From: Dichotomocladium elegans
Lineage: Eukaryota > Mucoromycota > Mucoromycetes > Mucorales > Lichtheimiaceae
DNA length: 64,000 nucleotides
Assembly: GCA_025716815.1 (NCBI GenBank)
Contig: JAIXMN010000010.1
Span: 62,001-126,000 of the forward strand
Direction of reading: 5' to 3'
Shown piece by piece: positions 47,206 through 57,958 of the stretch. A model generated the notes under the pieces. The model saw only the letters and a list, made by a program, of their open reading frames with translations. It ran no database searches and was not told where the DNA came from. Made by a program: the position numbers and the translations under genes. Position 1 is the stretch's first letter. Every line of letters begins with the position of its first letter.

Positions 47206-48764
47206 TTAAATAAGGAGCATGTGAATTTGACCGCAACGCTTCAGATACTCTATTTGGTCTTCTCCAGCCTTACCAGATGACGAAGCCGGCAGAAGCGGCT
47301 CGGGGTTAAGAATATGCGATTGCCGACCGAGGCCAAGATATGAAGAAGTATAGTGACGATCCTCGCCTAGATGATATTGTTATATCGGTTAGACTCTTTC
47401 ATCCTGTGTTTACCGTGAGAAGATATCGGGGATATACACCTGGCGATTTTCTATCGATGCTGTCCTGCAGCAAAGATGGTGAATTGCTCATTATTGCTGC
47501 GGGCGCATCGCCTCGGCTACCTGAAACAATATATCCTAAAGGTGGGTTCAGCATTGTTGTGTCTAGTCCGTCTACTGACACGCCTGCGTGTACAACGTTG
47601 ATGGGCGGTAAACGATGATGCGAGAGTGAATGAATGTTGTTGTTAGGAATGGGGGATGATGAGGTGGTAGAGGAGGCCAATGTTGCTGTGGCAGCGAATG
47701 GTTGCTTAAGCGTTCGGTTAGTGTCGCCCAACGACAGTGGCGGTTCAGGGGCAGGCGGTATAAACGGTGATGATTTTGTCGAAAGAATTAAGGATTCATA
47801 TCTTTGCTTCATGTTCTCAACTTTTAAGTAGAGGACGATGGTCTATCAGCGTTTCTCTCTGGATTCTTCTCGCTGTCCGGCAGCTCACCTTTCGCTCTTG
47901 ACACAGGATCTACGAATGATAATGATTAACCCGTGGATGTTTCCCCCGATGAAGCTTCTCCATCCTTACCTTCTTGGCACAATGACATCATCACATCCAC
48001 CGTACTGCCGATGATCTAGAATAATCCTCGGAGAGTATGAATATGGAATCCCGTCCTAGCCACTCTTTTGTACCTCCTGTTGGCCTGAGATGATAGTTTT
48101 CAGATTGGATATTTGCTGTTGAAGGATCTCAAACGCTTTGGATGCGCTCAAAAGACGTTCCTCTGCGCTAAGCATATGGTGATACATGGGGCCGTAAAGG
48201 AGCTCATCTCCCTCGTTGAGATTGGAGGGCGTTGACGTCCGATTCGGGAGTAGATGACGGGATTTGGCACTTTTACGTTTGATATTTTTAAGTTCATCCA
48301 CAGCACCTCTCCTGAAATGAGGATGTCGGAACTCCCAGTTCTGACTTTCGGCCGTTAAGTTCGAGTGGATCATATCGTTCACTTTATGAAAACCGTACAC
48401 TATCCACAGACACACACGCACATATATATGTATATGTATGAGCGTAGAAGATAAGTACGCGGGCTAGCCTTAGGATGATCGGTGTCCTCGCCCACAACAC
48501 GTACTGTTAAGTTGCCGAACAAAGCTTTGCCAGTTATTATGCTTGAAATATTGAGGAAGGACCGTCTTTGAAAATGCAGTCGGATTCCGCACGCTGAATA
48601 GCTCGCCGTTCTCCGACCAGCAGATCAGATGATGAATTGCGGGATCTTCGAGCATTCTAACAGCCGCGGGAAAGAAGACAGAATTTTAGCGTCGGCCATG
48701 CTTCCTGTCAATAGAGATATGCTTACTTATAGAGCTTATTGACAAATGCGGCTTGAGTCCTCAT
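47206..48764 (-). CDS. HSF-type DNA-binding transcription factor
   Basis: Seven exons on the minus strand: 48764-48727, 48656-48505, 48399-48074, 48015-47970, 47909-47889 (21 nt), 47820-47440, 47366-47206, in frame for 374 residues. The start is the ATG before RTQAAFVNKLY. The DNA-binding domain fills residues 5-110: [48 protein letters not shown] and the wing WEFRHPHFRRG followed by a basic KNIKRKSAK. A coiled-coil oligomerisation stretch (LLSASKAFEILQQQISNLKTII) follows at about 145-170. The C-terminus is Ser/Pro/Thr-rich. The wing and its spacing recall Sfl1-like repressors as much as Hsf1, so I do not fix a name. There is no receiver domain, unlike SKN7 at 7 kb. Confidence 0.93.
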
Positions 48765-51700
48765 TGCTGCTGCTGTTCTTTCCGGATCGTTTGCTTCACT
48801 CTGTAGAGAACTCAAGTGAGGATCACCCGCCTCTGAATTTGCTCTAAGTGGAGGGAGTCATGGAGGTTGGCACCTATCTTGTAGCACAATATAAAGAAGA
48901 AAGGCCTGCGTGGCTTGCAGGCCCTGTCTCCTTCTCTCTTCCTTTCTCCCCTACCTTGCATCGTTAAAGCCGACGGTTGTATCGCTGCCTATGCTAGCGG
49001 TCTTGCTGTCGCTGCTGCAGTTATTGCCACCACGCCTCTCATGGCCAGTGAAGAGAATCCCAAGCTGTATGGCATTGTTGCTATCACTGTTGTTTATGTT
49101 GTTGTTACTACAAGTGTTTCTTCTACTCTGGCTGCTGTTGGTGCTGCAGTTGCTGCAGTTGCTGTTGCTATGATGCTTGCTGATTTCCATAATGCTTTTA
49201 ATTATCGCGGCAGTGCATAGGCATTATCAAAGACTGGTGTTTTGCATGCAAAGGAAAGAAGAAAAAGAGAGAGAAAGGGGGAGGAATGTTAAAAGACTTA
49301 TTGGAAGAAAAGCAATTCAATCAGGAGTTAGATGCAAAGAATGGAATTACAGAGCTACAGACCTTGGAATGGGAAGAGGAGAAGAAGAGAGAAAAGGTTG
49401 TGTGCGTTGGGGGGGGGGCGCGCGATGGCCCGGTGTATGGCTTTTGTATGATAGAAAAAAAAAGTCTAGTATAGGGTGTACGTTACTTTTGCGGACGCGA
49501 ATGTTCTCCGTTTCGCAAAATTCTGTGGAAATTCCTAAGCAGTTAAGTGACACAAGCAACAACATGGACACCAATGTCTCAAACTGGGCCGTTGGGAATA
49601 GTGCTACAAAAGAGTTTCTTCCTGACCATGTGCTTCCTCTGACTTCATATTCTCCGGAATACTCTAATGCCTTCTATGCTTAACTTTACAAGGATCATGA
49701 GTCTTACTGAATTAGCACAGCAGGAACAAAACCCGGTTTTTCGATCCATCTCAACATTTCAAAGATAGTCAAACAAGAGTGACACCCGCCGAAGTTAAAA
49801 AAAAACGATACGCTCTACCTTTTCTTTTCCTCCCATTTCCCAATGAACGGCCCACTTGCCTTCATCTCATTCATTCACTTAAACTCGCATACAAGGTCAC
49901 TAACCAGAAATGGGAAGTTATTTCAAGCCAAAGTTCGGAAATTCGTGCATGGAGGAGGGGGAAGGAGCTACTTTTTCCCGGGGGGAGAAGGGGGAGAGGA
50001 TGCGAAGCGCGCGGAGGTAAAGCCGACAAAACAGTCATTTGATGAAAAGGCACGTGATGCTCTTCATATCCCGGACTCGAACGAACCATGATGCATCCGC
50101 GTTAGACATCATATGAATGAACTTGACAAAGGCCCTTTTCTCCTTCCTCTCTTTTGGTAGAAACCATTAGACGATGCTCTGTGAAAAGGACATGTTGGCT
50201 GAGAAAAAAGAAGGACACGAGTACAAGTGTAAACTGCTGCACGCAATCTGGAACATTCTAAATATCATACTTGCCTCCAAACGCCTCATACACACACTGC
50301 TCAAGGACGTACATGAGCCCTGCATATGTTTCCATTACGGACTCGGCAGAAAGCAGTGAGTGGAAACACACTTCTGATTAACTGCCTATTTGTAGCATAA
50401 GATACGATTTGGCGTTTTTCCTCCCTCCCCCTACAGCTCATTTCCATTTTCTTCTATCCATCCGAGTCCCTCATAAACATGAATGATCCAGGAGACGCGT
50501 ATTAGGGCGGACTATCTGCGTGAACACATAAATATACGCCAAGCGTAGCATTAAAAAGTAAAGGCAAGGAACGCTTATTGCACTTCTGCAAGTAGCCCTT
50601 GTTTTTCCCTGATTTATCAAAGACTTTCGATGATGTATATCAATCGGCGCAGAGTGATACACAGCGGGAATATGAGTTGTTCAACCGGAGAGACAGCAAG
50701 ATCGCAGTCTCGGAAGGCATGCACCAAAAGCTTGTCTTCTTCAACCGAACAGGCTGTAGCATAAAACAAAGATACGTACCAAGAACCCTTAGTGGTCGAG
50801 TACCCGTTGAGAAAGCAGCCATCTCCCCAACTATCTTGAAGCTTCTGGAATCTTCTATTCTGTGTGGCAAGCTGGGTGCGCTTTCTTGGGAATATTTCGC
50901 TATGGCATCGCTCCCCTGAACCATATTTGTCGCTCTTTGCAAATAGATCGTGCATAAACAGTCTGACAATCTATCTTCAGCATGCCCCATGGTTTAAGGG
51001 CAAATCCAAAACATGAGTCCGTTATGTACTAGAATTCTCCAAGCAGCTACAATTTCATGCCTCAAATCAGCGTGTTTACTGCACACATGTGGTGAACGCG
51101 GTAGTACCTGTCTGAGAAGCCCCATTTGCGTGTAGGTACAGTAACTCTTCACGTCGAGACTCAGGAGCGCTTCACGGCATTAGAAATCAGATTATGCAGC
51201 TCCCCCCAAAAAGCATGAGGACCAACCAAATAACATTCGTCCCTCGTCATACCTGAGTCCAACTCTCTGGTGGATATTTCCCCATAGTAGAACCTACACG
51301 GGTTTCGCTTGAATTTGGGGATATGCCTGCCTTGCTTTACTGAATGGGAGACCTTATAACAAGCTTTTCATCTCCTGACATCGACCTTCTCACTAAGCTA
51401 AAGATTCAGCAGATGACCTCAGAACATTATATACATATGTGATGATCACGACCCCCAGCACATCCAGTACATAGATCCGTATTGCCTCGTCTCCGCAGAA
51501 ATCTCAGCGAGAAGCCTTATGTATTCTTAGTTAAAGATCATATGGGCGTTTCATTGTTAGGAATCCCAGTATTTAATGCATATATATAGATAACCCGTCC
51601 GTGGAGGATATTGTCGCAAAAAGCTGAATCACTGATAAAAGAAACAAAAGCGTCAGCACCTCTGTTTCGGTAGGGCAGATGTATAGAAACACATACTACA

Positions 51701-52313
51701 GCTGTGAGAATTCTAGAAGACGATCGATCCTGGAGTAAGGCTTATAGTGTCGGCGCTTATCAAAAATCATCATCGTTGGGCCAAGGTAATTTACCACTAT
51801 TTTTTAGGATAATGGAGTTCTTTATGACCGTTCTATTAAATGACAATAATTCAATATCATGCGCTAGATGTAACACTCCTTAAACATCATAACAGCAGTT
51901 TGTACTGCACGGATATATTTATTACCTTTCCTCTTTTTCCAGCTTGCAAGGCTAATGGCATATTCATTAACATTTAAATTTATCATGTACTTTATCGAAA
52001 TGATGTACGCATATACATGGTCAGTAATGATGATCTTGCATGTGGATCAAGGGTTTGAACAATGACTTAGTGCAGAAGGCACCTGTATTCAGCAAAGCAA
52101 GGTTGCACCCGCCTTATTTGACGGCGTGTCACCTACCTGTGTAGCACAAAGTTGATGAGGAGTCGCAAAAAAAAATTAATTGCCACCCGACTTGCCCTCT
52201 CCCTCTCTACTCTTCTTTCTCCTTTTTTCTCTGCGAGAAACAAAACCTACAAACACCACCCCTCCCCTTCTTTCCAAACTTCACCCTCCCCTTTCCTTTC
52301 ATTTCTAATCACC
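48765..52313. other. Gene-poor intergenic region
   Basis: 3.5 kb between the divergent HSF-type and KRE9-like genes. A plus frame at 48915-49220 is rich in Ala/Val/Leu (hydrophobic, three overlapping frames open because of CTG/GCT triplets) and could be a small membrane protein or only repeat-driven. A purine-rich zone at about 49250-49460 keeps another frame open to 49683. The rest (50.9-52.1 kb) is AT-rich with no frames. A pyrimidine-rich tract at about 52195-52310 is the KRE9-like promoter/5' UTR. Confidence 0.35.
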
Positions 52314-53232
52314 ATGTTCAGAGCATTGACTGCTGCCTTCCTATCCTTTGTCTTCTTTTACCAGCTGGCCCAGGCGGCCTCCGTCACCATCACCAGCCCA
52401 AAGCCCGGTGCGGTCCTGAAAATGGGCCAAGCAGTTGAAATCAAATGGTTCGCACCCCGCTAGAAACGCCAATGCATACCGAAGAACTCTTGATTAAAAC
52501 CCCTTTACAGGAAGATTGCCGACGGCTATTCCTATGACAAACTCTCGATCGCATTGGCCTCGGGCGCGGCCCAGGCGCTCGTTATCGATCAGGTCATTGT
52601 CGCCAATACGGACGCAAAGAATGGATCTTACTTGTGGACCATCCCCGAGAACTTGAAGGCCAAATCAAAATAGTACGCTGGAGAATGAAATATATTTCAT
52701 TGTCCTTGTATTAATCTCTACCTTCCCTCCACAGTGTGATCGAGGTCGGACCCAGCTCCTCAGATATCGCATTTGCAGGTAAAAAAAAAAAAACAAGCTA
52801 TTGCACAGCACACGCGATCACGATTTTTCCAACTCATATGGGGTCTAAAAAGGCTACATTTCGATCGTGAAGCCAGTCACCCGCGCCAGCTCTGCCATTA
52901 GTGCACACGCCTCTTCGAGTGCCCACGTTTCTTCAAGTATACATCCTTCGGTCTCGATCCCCGGCAATAGGAAGCCCTCGGCTGTTCCGTCGCAGCCTGC
53001 ACCTTCTGCGCATAAAAGTAAGAAGGCCAAGCCTACACCCACCGCGAGCGCCACTTCAAAACCAGGCAAGCCCACTCGTACCCGACGTATCTGCAACGCG
53101 TTTCCAGACAGCAACAATCAAATGACGACGTCCTGTCGCGAGGTTCCTATTCCCACGGAAACTGCAAAGCCTGCGCAGCATGGCATCCTCCGACGACGAG
53201 ACAGGTTTGCGAAAATCAAGAGAAGAGCCTAA
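52314..53232 (+). CDS. KRE9/KNH1-like secreted, Ser/Thr-rich cell-wall protein
   Basis: Four exons: 52314-52447, 52511-52672, 52735-52778, 52853-53232, in frame for 239 residues. The start is the ATG after the CACC context. Residues 1-20 (FRALTAAFLSFVFFYQLAQA) are a signal peptide. Residues 21-115 form a Kre9/Knh1 N-terminal domain: SVTITSPKPGAVLKMGQAVEIKW, then ADGYSYDKLSIAL and GSYLWTIPENL, closing with YVIEVG and GYISIV. The rest is Ser/Pro/Thr/Lys-rich with many potential O-glycosylation sites. Proteins with this domain act in beta-1,6-glucan assembly or sit at the fungal surface. The first donor is a weak GTTCGC, chosen because it alone restores Trp and frame. There is no GPI signal, as the C-terminus is basic. 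Confidence 0.87.
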
Positions 53233-55903
53233 AGCTACATGCTTTATACTAGAAAACACACGCGCACAGACCTGAGAACTCATTGTCGACGTCTTTGACG
53301 ATGATGATACCGACACGTGTGTTGTATCATTTTTCTTTGTTCTTGTACTTGTAGCTTAATCCTCCCAGCCATTCCTACCCTTTTTTTTCGCAACGCACTC
53401 TTCTCTTTATTTCCTTGTCTTTTTCACTCTCAAATACATAATCGCAAATTTGAACCACCCACCTCCCTCTGCTCCGATGATCACTCTCTTGAATCTACTA
53501 CAGCGACATCGTGCATCTTTTTTTTTTGCTCGTCTTCCACTTTTTTTTTTCATCTCAACCTTACTCCCCGAGTTGATAGATAGAGAGGGACCCGGGGAAA
53601 GCAAACACTAACATGGGGATCCTCGGATGCACGGTAAAATTTTATGCTTACACAAGAATAGCCAACTTGGTGTGTCCTGAACGAGCTGACCTTCCCAAAA
53701 CAGCTAAAAAGAATGGGATGCTTTCTACAGTAGTAGACAAGTCTCGCAAAAAAAAAGGTACTTTCTGACCCTACATGACGCTCTTATCCTGACCATCTTA
53801 AAAAAAAAGGTAGCAGCACATGCGTCTTTGCTGAAAAGGAGGTATATATATATATATATTATGCACATCATCGAGGGAAACGGTTATCGCATCCACTTTG
53901 CCCACGAGGAACCAGGTCCTATTACCTTGCCTTTTCTATGTATCATGGAGTTCGGGAGGGGAGAATATGAATCTGCCGCCCCCCGCCATACACTCCATGA
54001 TATCTCCCTCTGGCTCATCTAGAGAGAGCGCACGTCAGGACTGTGGGCTTTGCACTGTCTCATGACAACCAACAGGGAACGGGAGCTGGGGAGCAATCTT
54101 GTTTTGAAAAAAACCTCATCCGCGAGAGGAACACAGAGGGGGAGGGAGAGACCCGGCCCGGGAAAGGGGGGCGAGGGTTTTGGTGGTGAAGGACCACAAG
54201 AAGAGCCTTGACTAATCGGCATTACGTAGCCATCGGTATACGTTATCGCACATGTCGCACCCATGATCGTCTATAAATCTCGATATATACCGTTATTCTC
54301 TTTCTCCTCCAAAAACCAAACCACTTCACGATCACGAACGATGTATTACAAGTACAAGAAAGTATGTTTTGGATAAAAAGTTGCATCAAGTTATTGTTCC
54401 AATATATACAGTAGGTAAAAAAGGCTTTTTGCATCGATAAAGTCGAAATTTCATCAGTCAACAATGCCCATACCATCGCCGCCACCCCCAAGACGCGTGA
54501 ACTTTATAAAAAAAATCACTCGAGGAGCCCTTAGTGGGTACAGTGTGTAAGTACGTGCATAGGATACTCAGAACATGGGAGGAAAGCACACCAAAGAAAA
54601 CCGACTGTCCGCGTATGGAAAGAGTGGAAAGCATATATTAGGCCCTCCTCGCCTTGATAACTTAACCGAGATATTGTACCGATGCGATGGCAAGGTAAAA
54701 GAGGAGTGCAGATATTACAAAACAACTGCGTACTATTGTATAGCGATCGTACGTAAACGGATAATAGCATAAAGAAAAGGGAGGGACGACGATCAAATCT
54801 ACGCAGAATATAAGCTGATGAACGGGAGAATACAATGCCCTTTCATAACGAACGGCGGTGCAGTACTGTAAATATATACATGCAGCGGTGGACCCTATCC
54901 CCTCTTCCCAAACGTATCTAGTCCGCTACGCAGATACTGGCTAATGCATATTGTTTTCTTTTAATAAAAATCTTCACACTGACAGAGAGATATCCTGAAA
55001 GATTTGTACGTAACCTACTTCGCTTAAGCAATAAGCAAATGCAGGGTTACTTGGTATATACAACAAGAAAAAATAACAAAGCCAAGCGCCGTGATCTCAG
55101 TCACCATTATCACACCCAAAACCGCGCCGTGGTTTTTCATCATACAGTTCCTATCAAAATGCCCCATGTATGGGAGAATCTGGTTCTTTCCATCCTATAA
55201 TATAGCCGTCATTCTTTTTGCAACAGTGTCTTTTACCACCTACATCGATCACTTTCCTGAAACTGGATGGACATATGCATGATCATCATTTGACTGCTTG
55301 GATGAGAGCAAACCAAATATGTACGTGCTACTACTGTATGTTCTGTGATCCGCCATACGGTAGTGTTCGAAACAGAGGTTTTTCGCCACCGTCCCCACCC
55401 ATGACGACAACTTGCGTCGAATCTATGCGAAGGAACCTCTTATGGTTCTATGTACGTTTCAGAAAAATGCAACGTACCACCTAATTCAAAAAGTTTACAA
55501 AATGGCGTAATCACTTTTTTTATATATATAAAACTACGTCTACTGGGATAAAGATATGGCGTTCAAGAGGGAAAACAGAACTCTCTTCAATCTGTTTGCG
55601 TGTACCTTCAGGGGACAATTCTTTACTCTGACGGGATAGTGTCAACGAAAAGAATGGGCGGGGCAGCCCACTGAAGCAAGTCGGTGCGCGCGCGCGCGGG
55701 GTGAGGAGAAATGCAAAGGGCTGATGAGCTTTAGAATGTATAACTACAGCGAAAAACATCTAAAGCGCCCTTCCTCGCCTCCATTGCATGATGCATACAG
55801 TGGCCCCAGTGGTGTAACCAGAGCAAATGCTGCAAACAAAGAAAAAAAATACAGATGCATGGTTTTCCTTTCTCTCTTTCTTTCTTCATTTCCATTTTGT
55901 ATC
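53233..55903. other. Intergenic region with an unresolved candidate
   Basis: 2.7 kb. A possible set of tiny plus-strand exons lies at about 53625-53930 (ATGCACG, then AKKNGMLSTVVDKSRKKK, then GSSTCVFAEKE, then GNGYRIHFAHEEP), joined by GT-AG signals. I cannot follow it to an end or recognise it, so it is not called. TA repeats occur near 53844-53860 and a GC run at 55686-55699. The rest shows nothing. Confidence 0.3.
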
Positions 55904-56753
55904 ATGTCTCCTCCTCCTCCGCAAGAGCAGCTGAACGTGGAGCCTCTCTTTGTCCAGCCAAAACCATATAGAGTCCACTTGGAGCCAGGAAAGGTTAGCA
56001 CCTTCTTATCGAAGCCTGGTTTCTTAATGATTACTCAAACACACGCCACGTATCTTTTTCCAAATCTGCTTAGGAGTATTATTGGTGAGTGAAGAACTTG
56101 CTCCAAGGAATATATAAAGGACCAAGGGTTTTGTCGTCACAGATTTGATAACATGGCCAGCTGCTTTTGTCCCATGTAGGTGTACATGCGGTCAATCCAA
56201 AAACCAACCATTTTGTGATGGATCGGTAAGTACCCCGCTGATGGTTGTGGATTAATCCTCTCATGGACATATCTACTGTCCGTGCAGCATCGTGGCGGTC
56301 CGTTCAAGCCGAAGAAGATTATCGTTGACGAAGCCAAAGAATACTCTTTATGTGGCTGCAAGTTTACGCATAGCGAGAGCGGTACGCATTCTCCTTATAT
56401 TGACTCCAAAGAAAAAGGCCTAAGCACAGACGCATCGCCGTTTTCCTTTTTGTATGAAAAGGGTTCTGTGACGGAACACACCGAAAGGAGGAGGGCATTC
56501 GCAAGTACAACGAGTTTCTGCTGAGAGCCAATAGCAAGCTGACCGAACAGCAGAAGGAGTTAAAGGCAAGTGATGTTGGTCGTTATCTTTCCTGCAAAAA
56601 GAACGAGCGTAACAAACAATGCATGGTCACTATCTACTGTACGTACAGTCCAAGCTGATATCCGCATCTCGCGTGCAAAACATACTACTTGCTGGATTAG
56701 CTCTTGCTATCGTGGCCGTCGGCCATTATGCAAAACTGGCTCATTCCGTTTAA
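55904..56753 (+). CDS. Two-CDGSH iron-sulfur protein with C-terminal membrane anchor
   Basis: Six exons: 55904-55993, 56074-56084 (11-nt micro-exon, E-Y-Y-W), 56180-56225, 56288-56381, 56462-56565, 56649-56753, in frame for 149 residues. Intron 5 uses a GC donor (AAAG|GCAAGT); only this reading yields the membrane segment and the stop. The first motif is canonical: C-x-C-x2-S-x3-P-x-CDGSH (CTCGQSKNQPFCDGSH). The second, CGCKFTHSESGFCDGTH, has one extra residue between the Cys pair and CDG. Each should bind a 2Fe-2S cluster with three Cys and one His. The C-terminus (NILLAGLALAIVAVGHYAKL) is one membrane helix. Relatives (CISD proteins) sit in mitochondrial or ER membranes and act in iron/redox handling. 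Confidence 0.88.
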
Positions 56754-57138
56754 CACCCACAATGAAAAAGGTCAACAGCAATCAGAATATACTTTGACAC
56801 ACACCGTATCCCTGAAGACTCAAATGTGGCCAAGAGGAAGATCAAAGATAGCGCGGGTGCCACTTTTGAACGCTAATAGCATAAAATGCTTTCGATGTTG
56901 TTGAGAAGATGGCGCATTGTTCTTCCATTTTATCACATCAAGTTGTAAAAGACGTCCGGCTCCATGCATATGCAAAGCTCTTTATGCTCTTTACCGAATA
57001 AGAGATATTTGGTACCACCATAAAATATCGAGAGGAATATATTGTACATCTTAGTCAAAAGAAAGAGGGAGGGGAATTCTTCAATGGAGTGGGGGGGGGG
57101 AAGGATTGGCTGCGGCGGCGGCTGTTGGTTTGCTTTGT
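56754..57138. other. Convergent intergenic region CDGSH gene / SNX3
   Basis: 3' flanks of two convergent genes with a G-run near 57091-57100. No gene seen. Confidence 0.4.
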
Positions 57139-57958
57139 TTAGTAGTTGTAGGTGTCACGTGAGAAGTTAGGATCCTGAATAAAAGCCGCCAAGACCTTGC
57201 TTCCGGTCTGCAAGAGAGGGTGTCCCGCGACGCTAAGAACGTTCGAGATCAATTTGGGCTAACCATCTTTGCCGCTTGGGTGCTTACTTACATTTGGAGG
57301 AATCGCTCAAGCCCTTCTCTTCGCTGCTCGATGACCTCGTCAGAAAATCGGTTTGTAAAGACCTTCCCCGGCAAAGGCGGGATATTCACACGTGTCGACT
57401 CTCGCTCTAGTACGTCTCTGAACCATTCAAAGTCGCTGTAGCGTCGACGGACAGACGATTGCCTCAGTTTGAACGCTGGAATATTCGTCTACACAAAAGC
57501 AAACGTATAAGAAAGGATTCTACACAGACAAACATGCTTTCTCGTTTGTTTCCCATCGCGAGCCATCTTTCAACTCTGTCTCTCCCATCCCCCTTTCCTT
57601 ACTCTGCAGAGAATCTCGTAATCCGTATACATCTTGCGACCAAAACCTAAGACACAATGCGACAACAAGCATGCGGTCAGCCTCTTCCTCGTAGCAGCAA
57701 TCTTCCTCTTATGCGCACATATTCAAGGACACAAAGACACATGAATATTGCCCTTTGCCTCTCTTGCATTGCATTAGGGTTTTTTATTTTTTTAAAAGAA
57801 AGAAACTTACCATGCGTCTGGGGATTTCTCACTTCTATCTCGAGAAAGTTCTCAGGAATGCCATAACGTTCTTCAATGGTCTGTTCTCGGGTAATAGGAC
57901 CAGCCATAGTTTGAAATGCTTGGAATCGGGGGGTTGTTGAGCCGGTTGTGGTCGACAT
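57139..57958 (-). CDS. SNX3: Sorting nexin 3 (Snx3/Grd19)
   Basis: Four exons on the minus strand: 57958-57811, 57646-57603, 57488-57292, 57232-57139, in frame for 160 residues, the usual length. Residues about 30-150 are a single PX domain: [45 protein letters not shown] (the RRYSDF phosphoinositide-binding site), the proline-rich [23 protein letters not shown] and VLAAFIQD. The C-terminus ends NFSRDTYNY. Snx3 binds PtdIns3P on endosomes and works with retromer in recycling membrane proteins to the Golgi. Intron 1 is 164 nt, and exon 2 is only 44 nt. SNX41 lies 2.6 kb upstream on the same strand. Confidence 0.97.

Noticed and set aside
49177..49683. 168-codon plus frame upstream of the KRE9-like gene
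   Set aside because: A purine-rich tract without stop codons keeps it open; Lys/Glu/Arg-rich translation without a domain.
50040..50180. tRNA-like signals on the minus strand (a D-arm-like gtctaatggtt and a B-box-like gttcgagtcc)
   Set aside because: The T-stem halves do not pair, no acceptor stem forms, and the two parts are too far apart without a credible tRNA intron.
53613..54020. Chain of tiny plus-strand exons reading AKKNGMLSTVV..., CVFAEKE, GYRIHFAHEEP
   Set aside because: Splice signals exist, but the chain cannot be carried to a stop with confidence, TA and A runs produce false signals, and no family is recognised.
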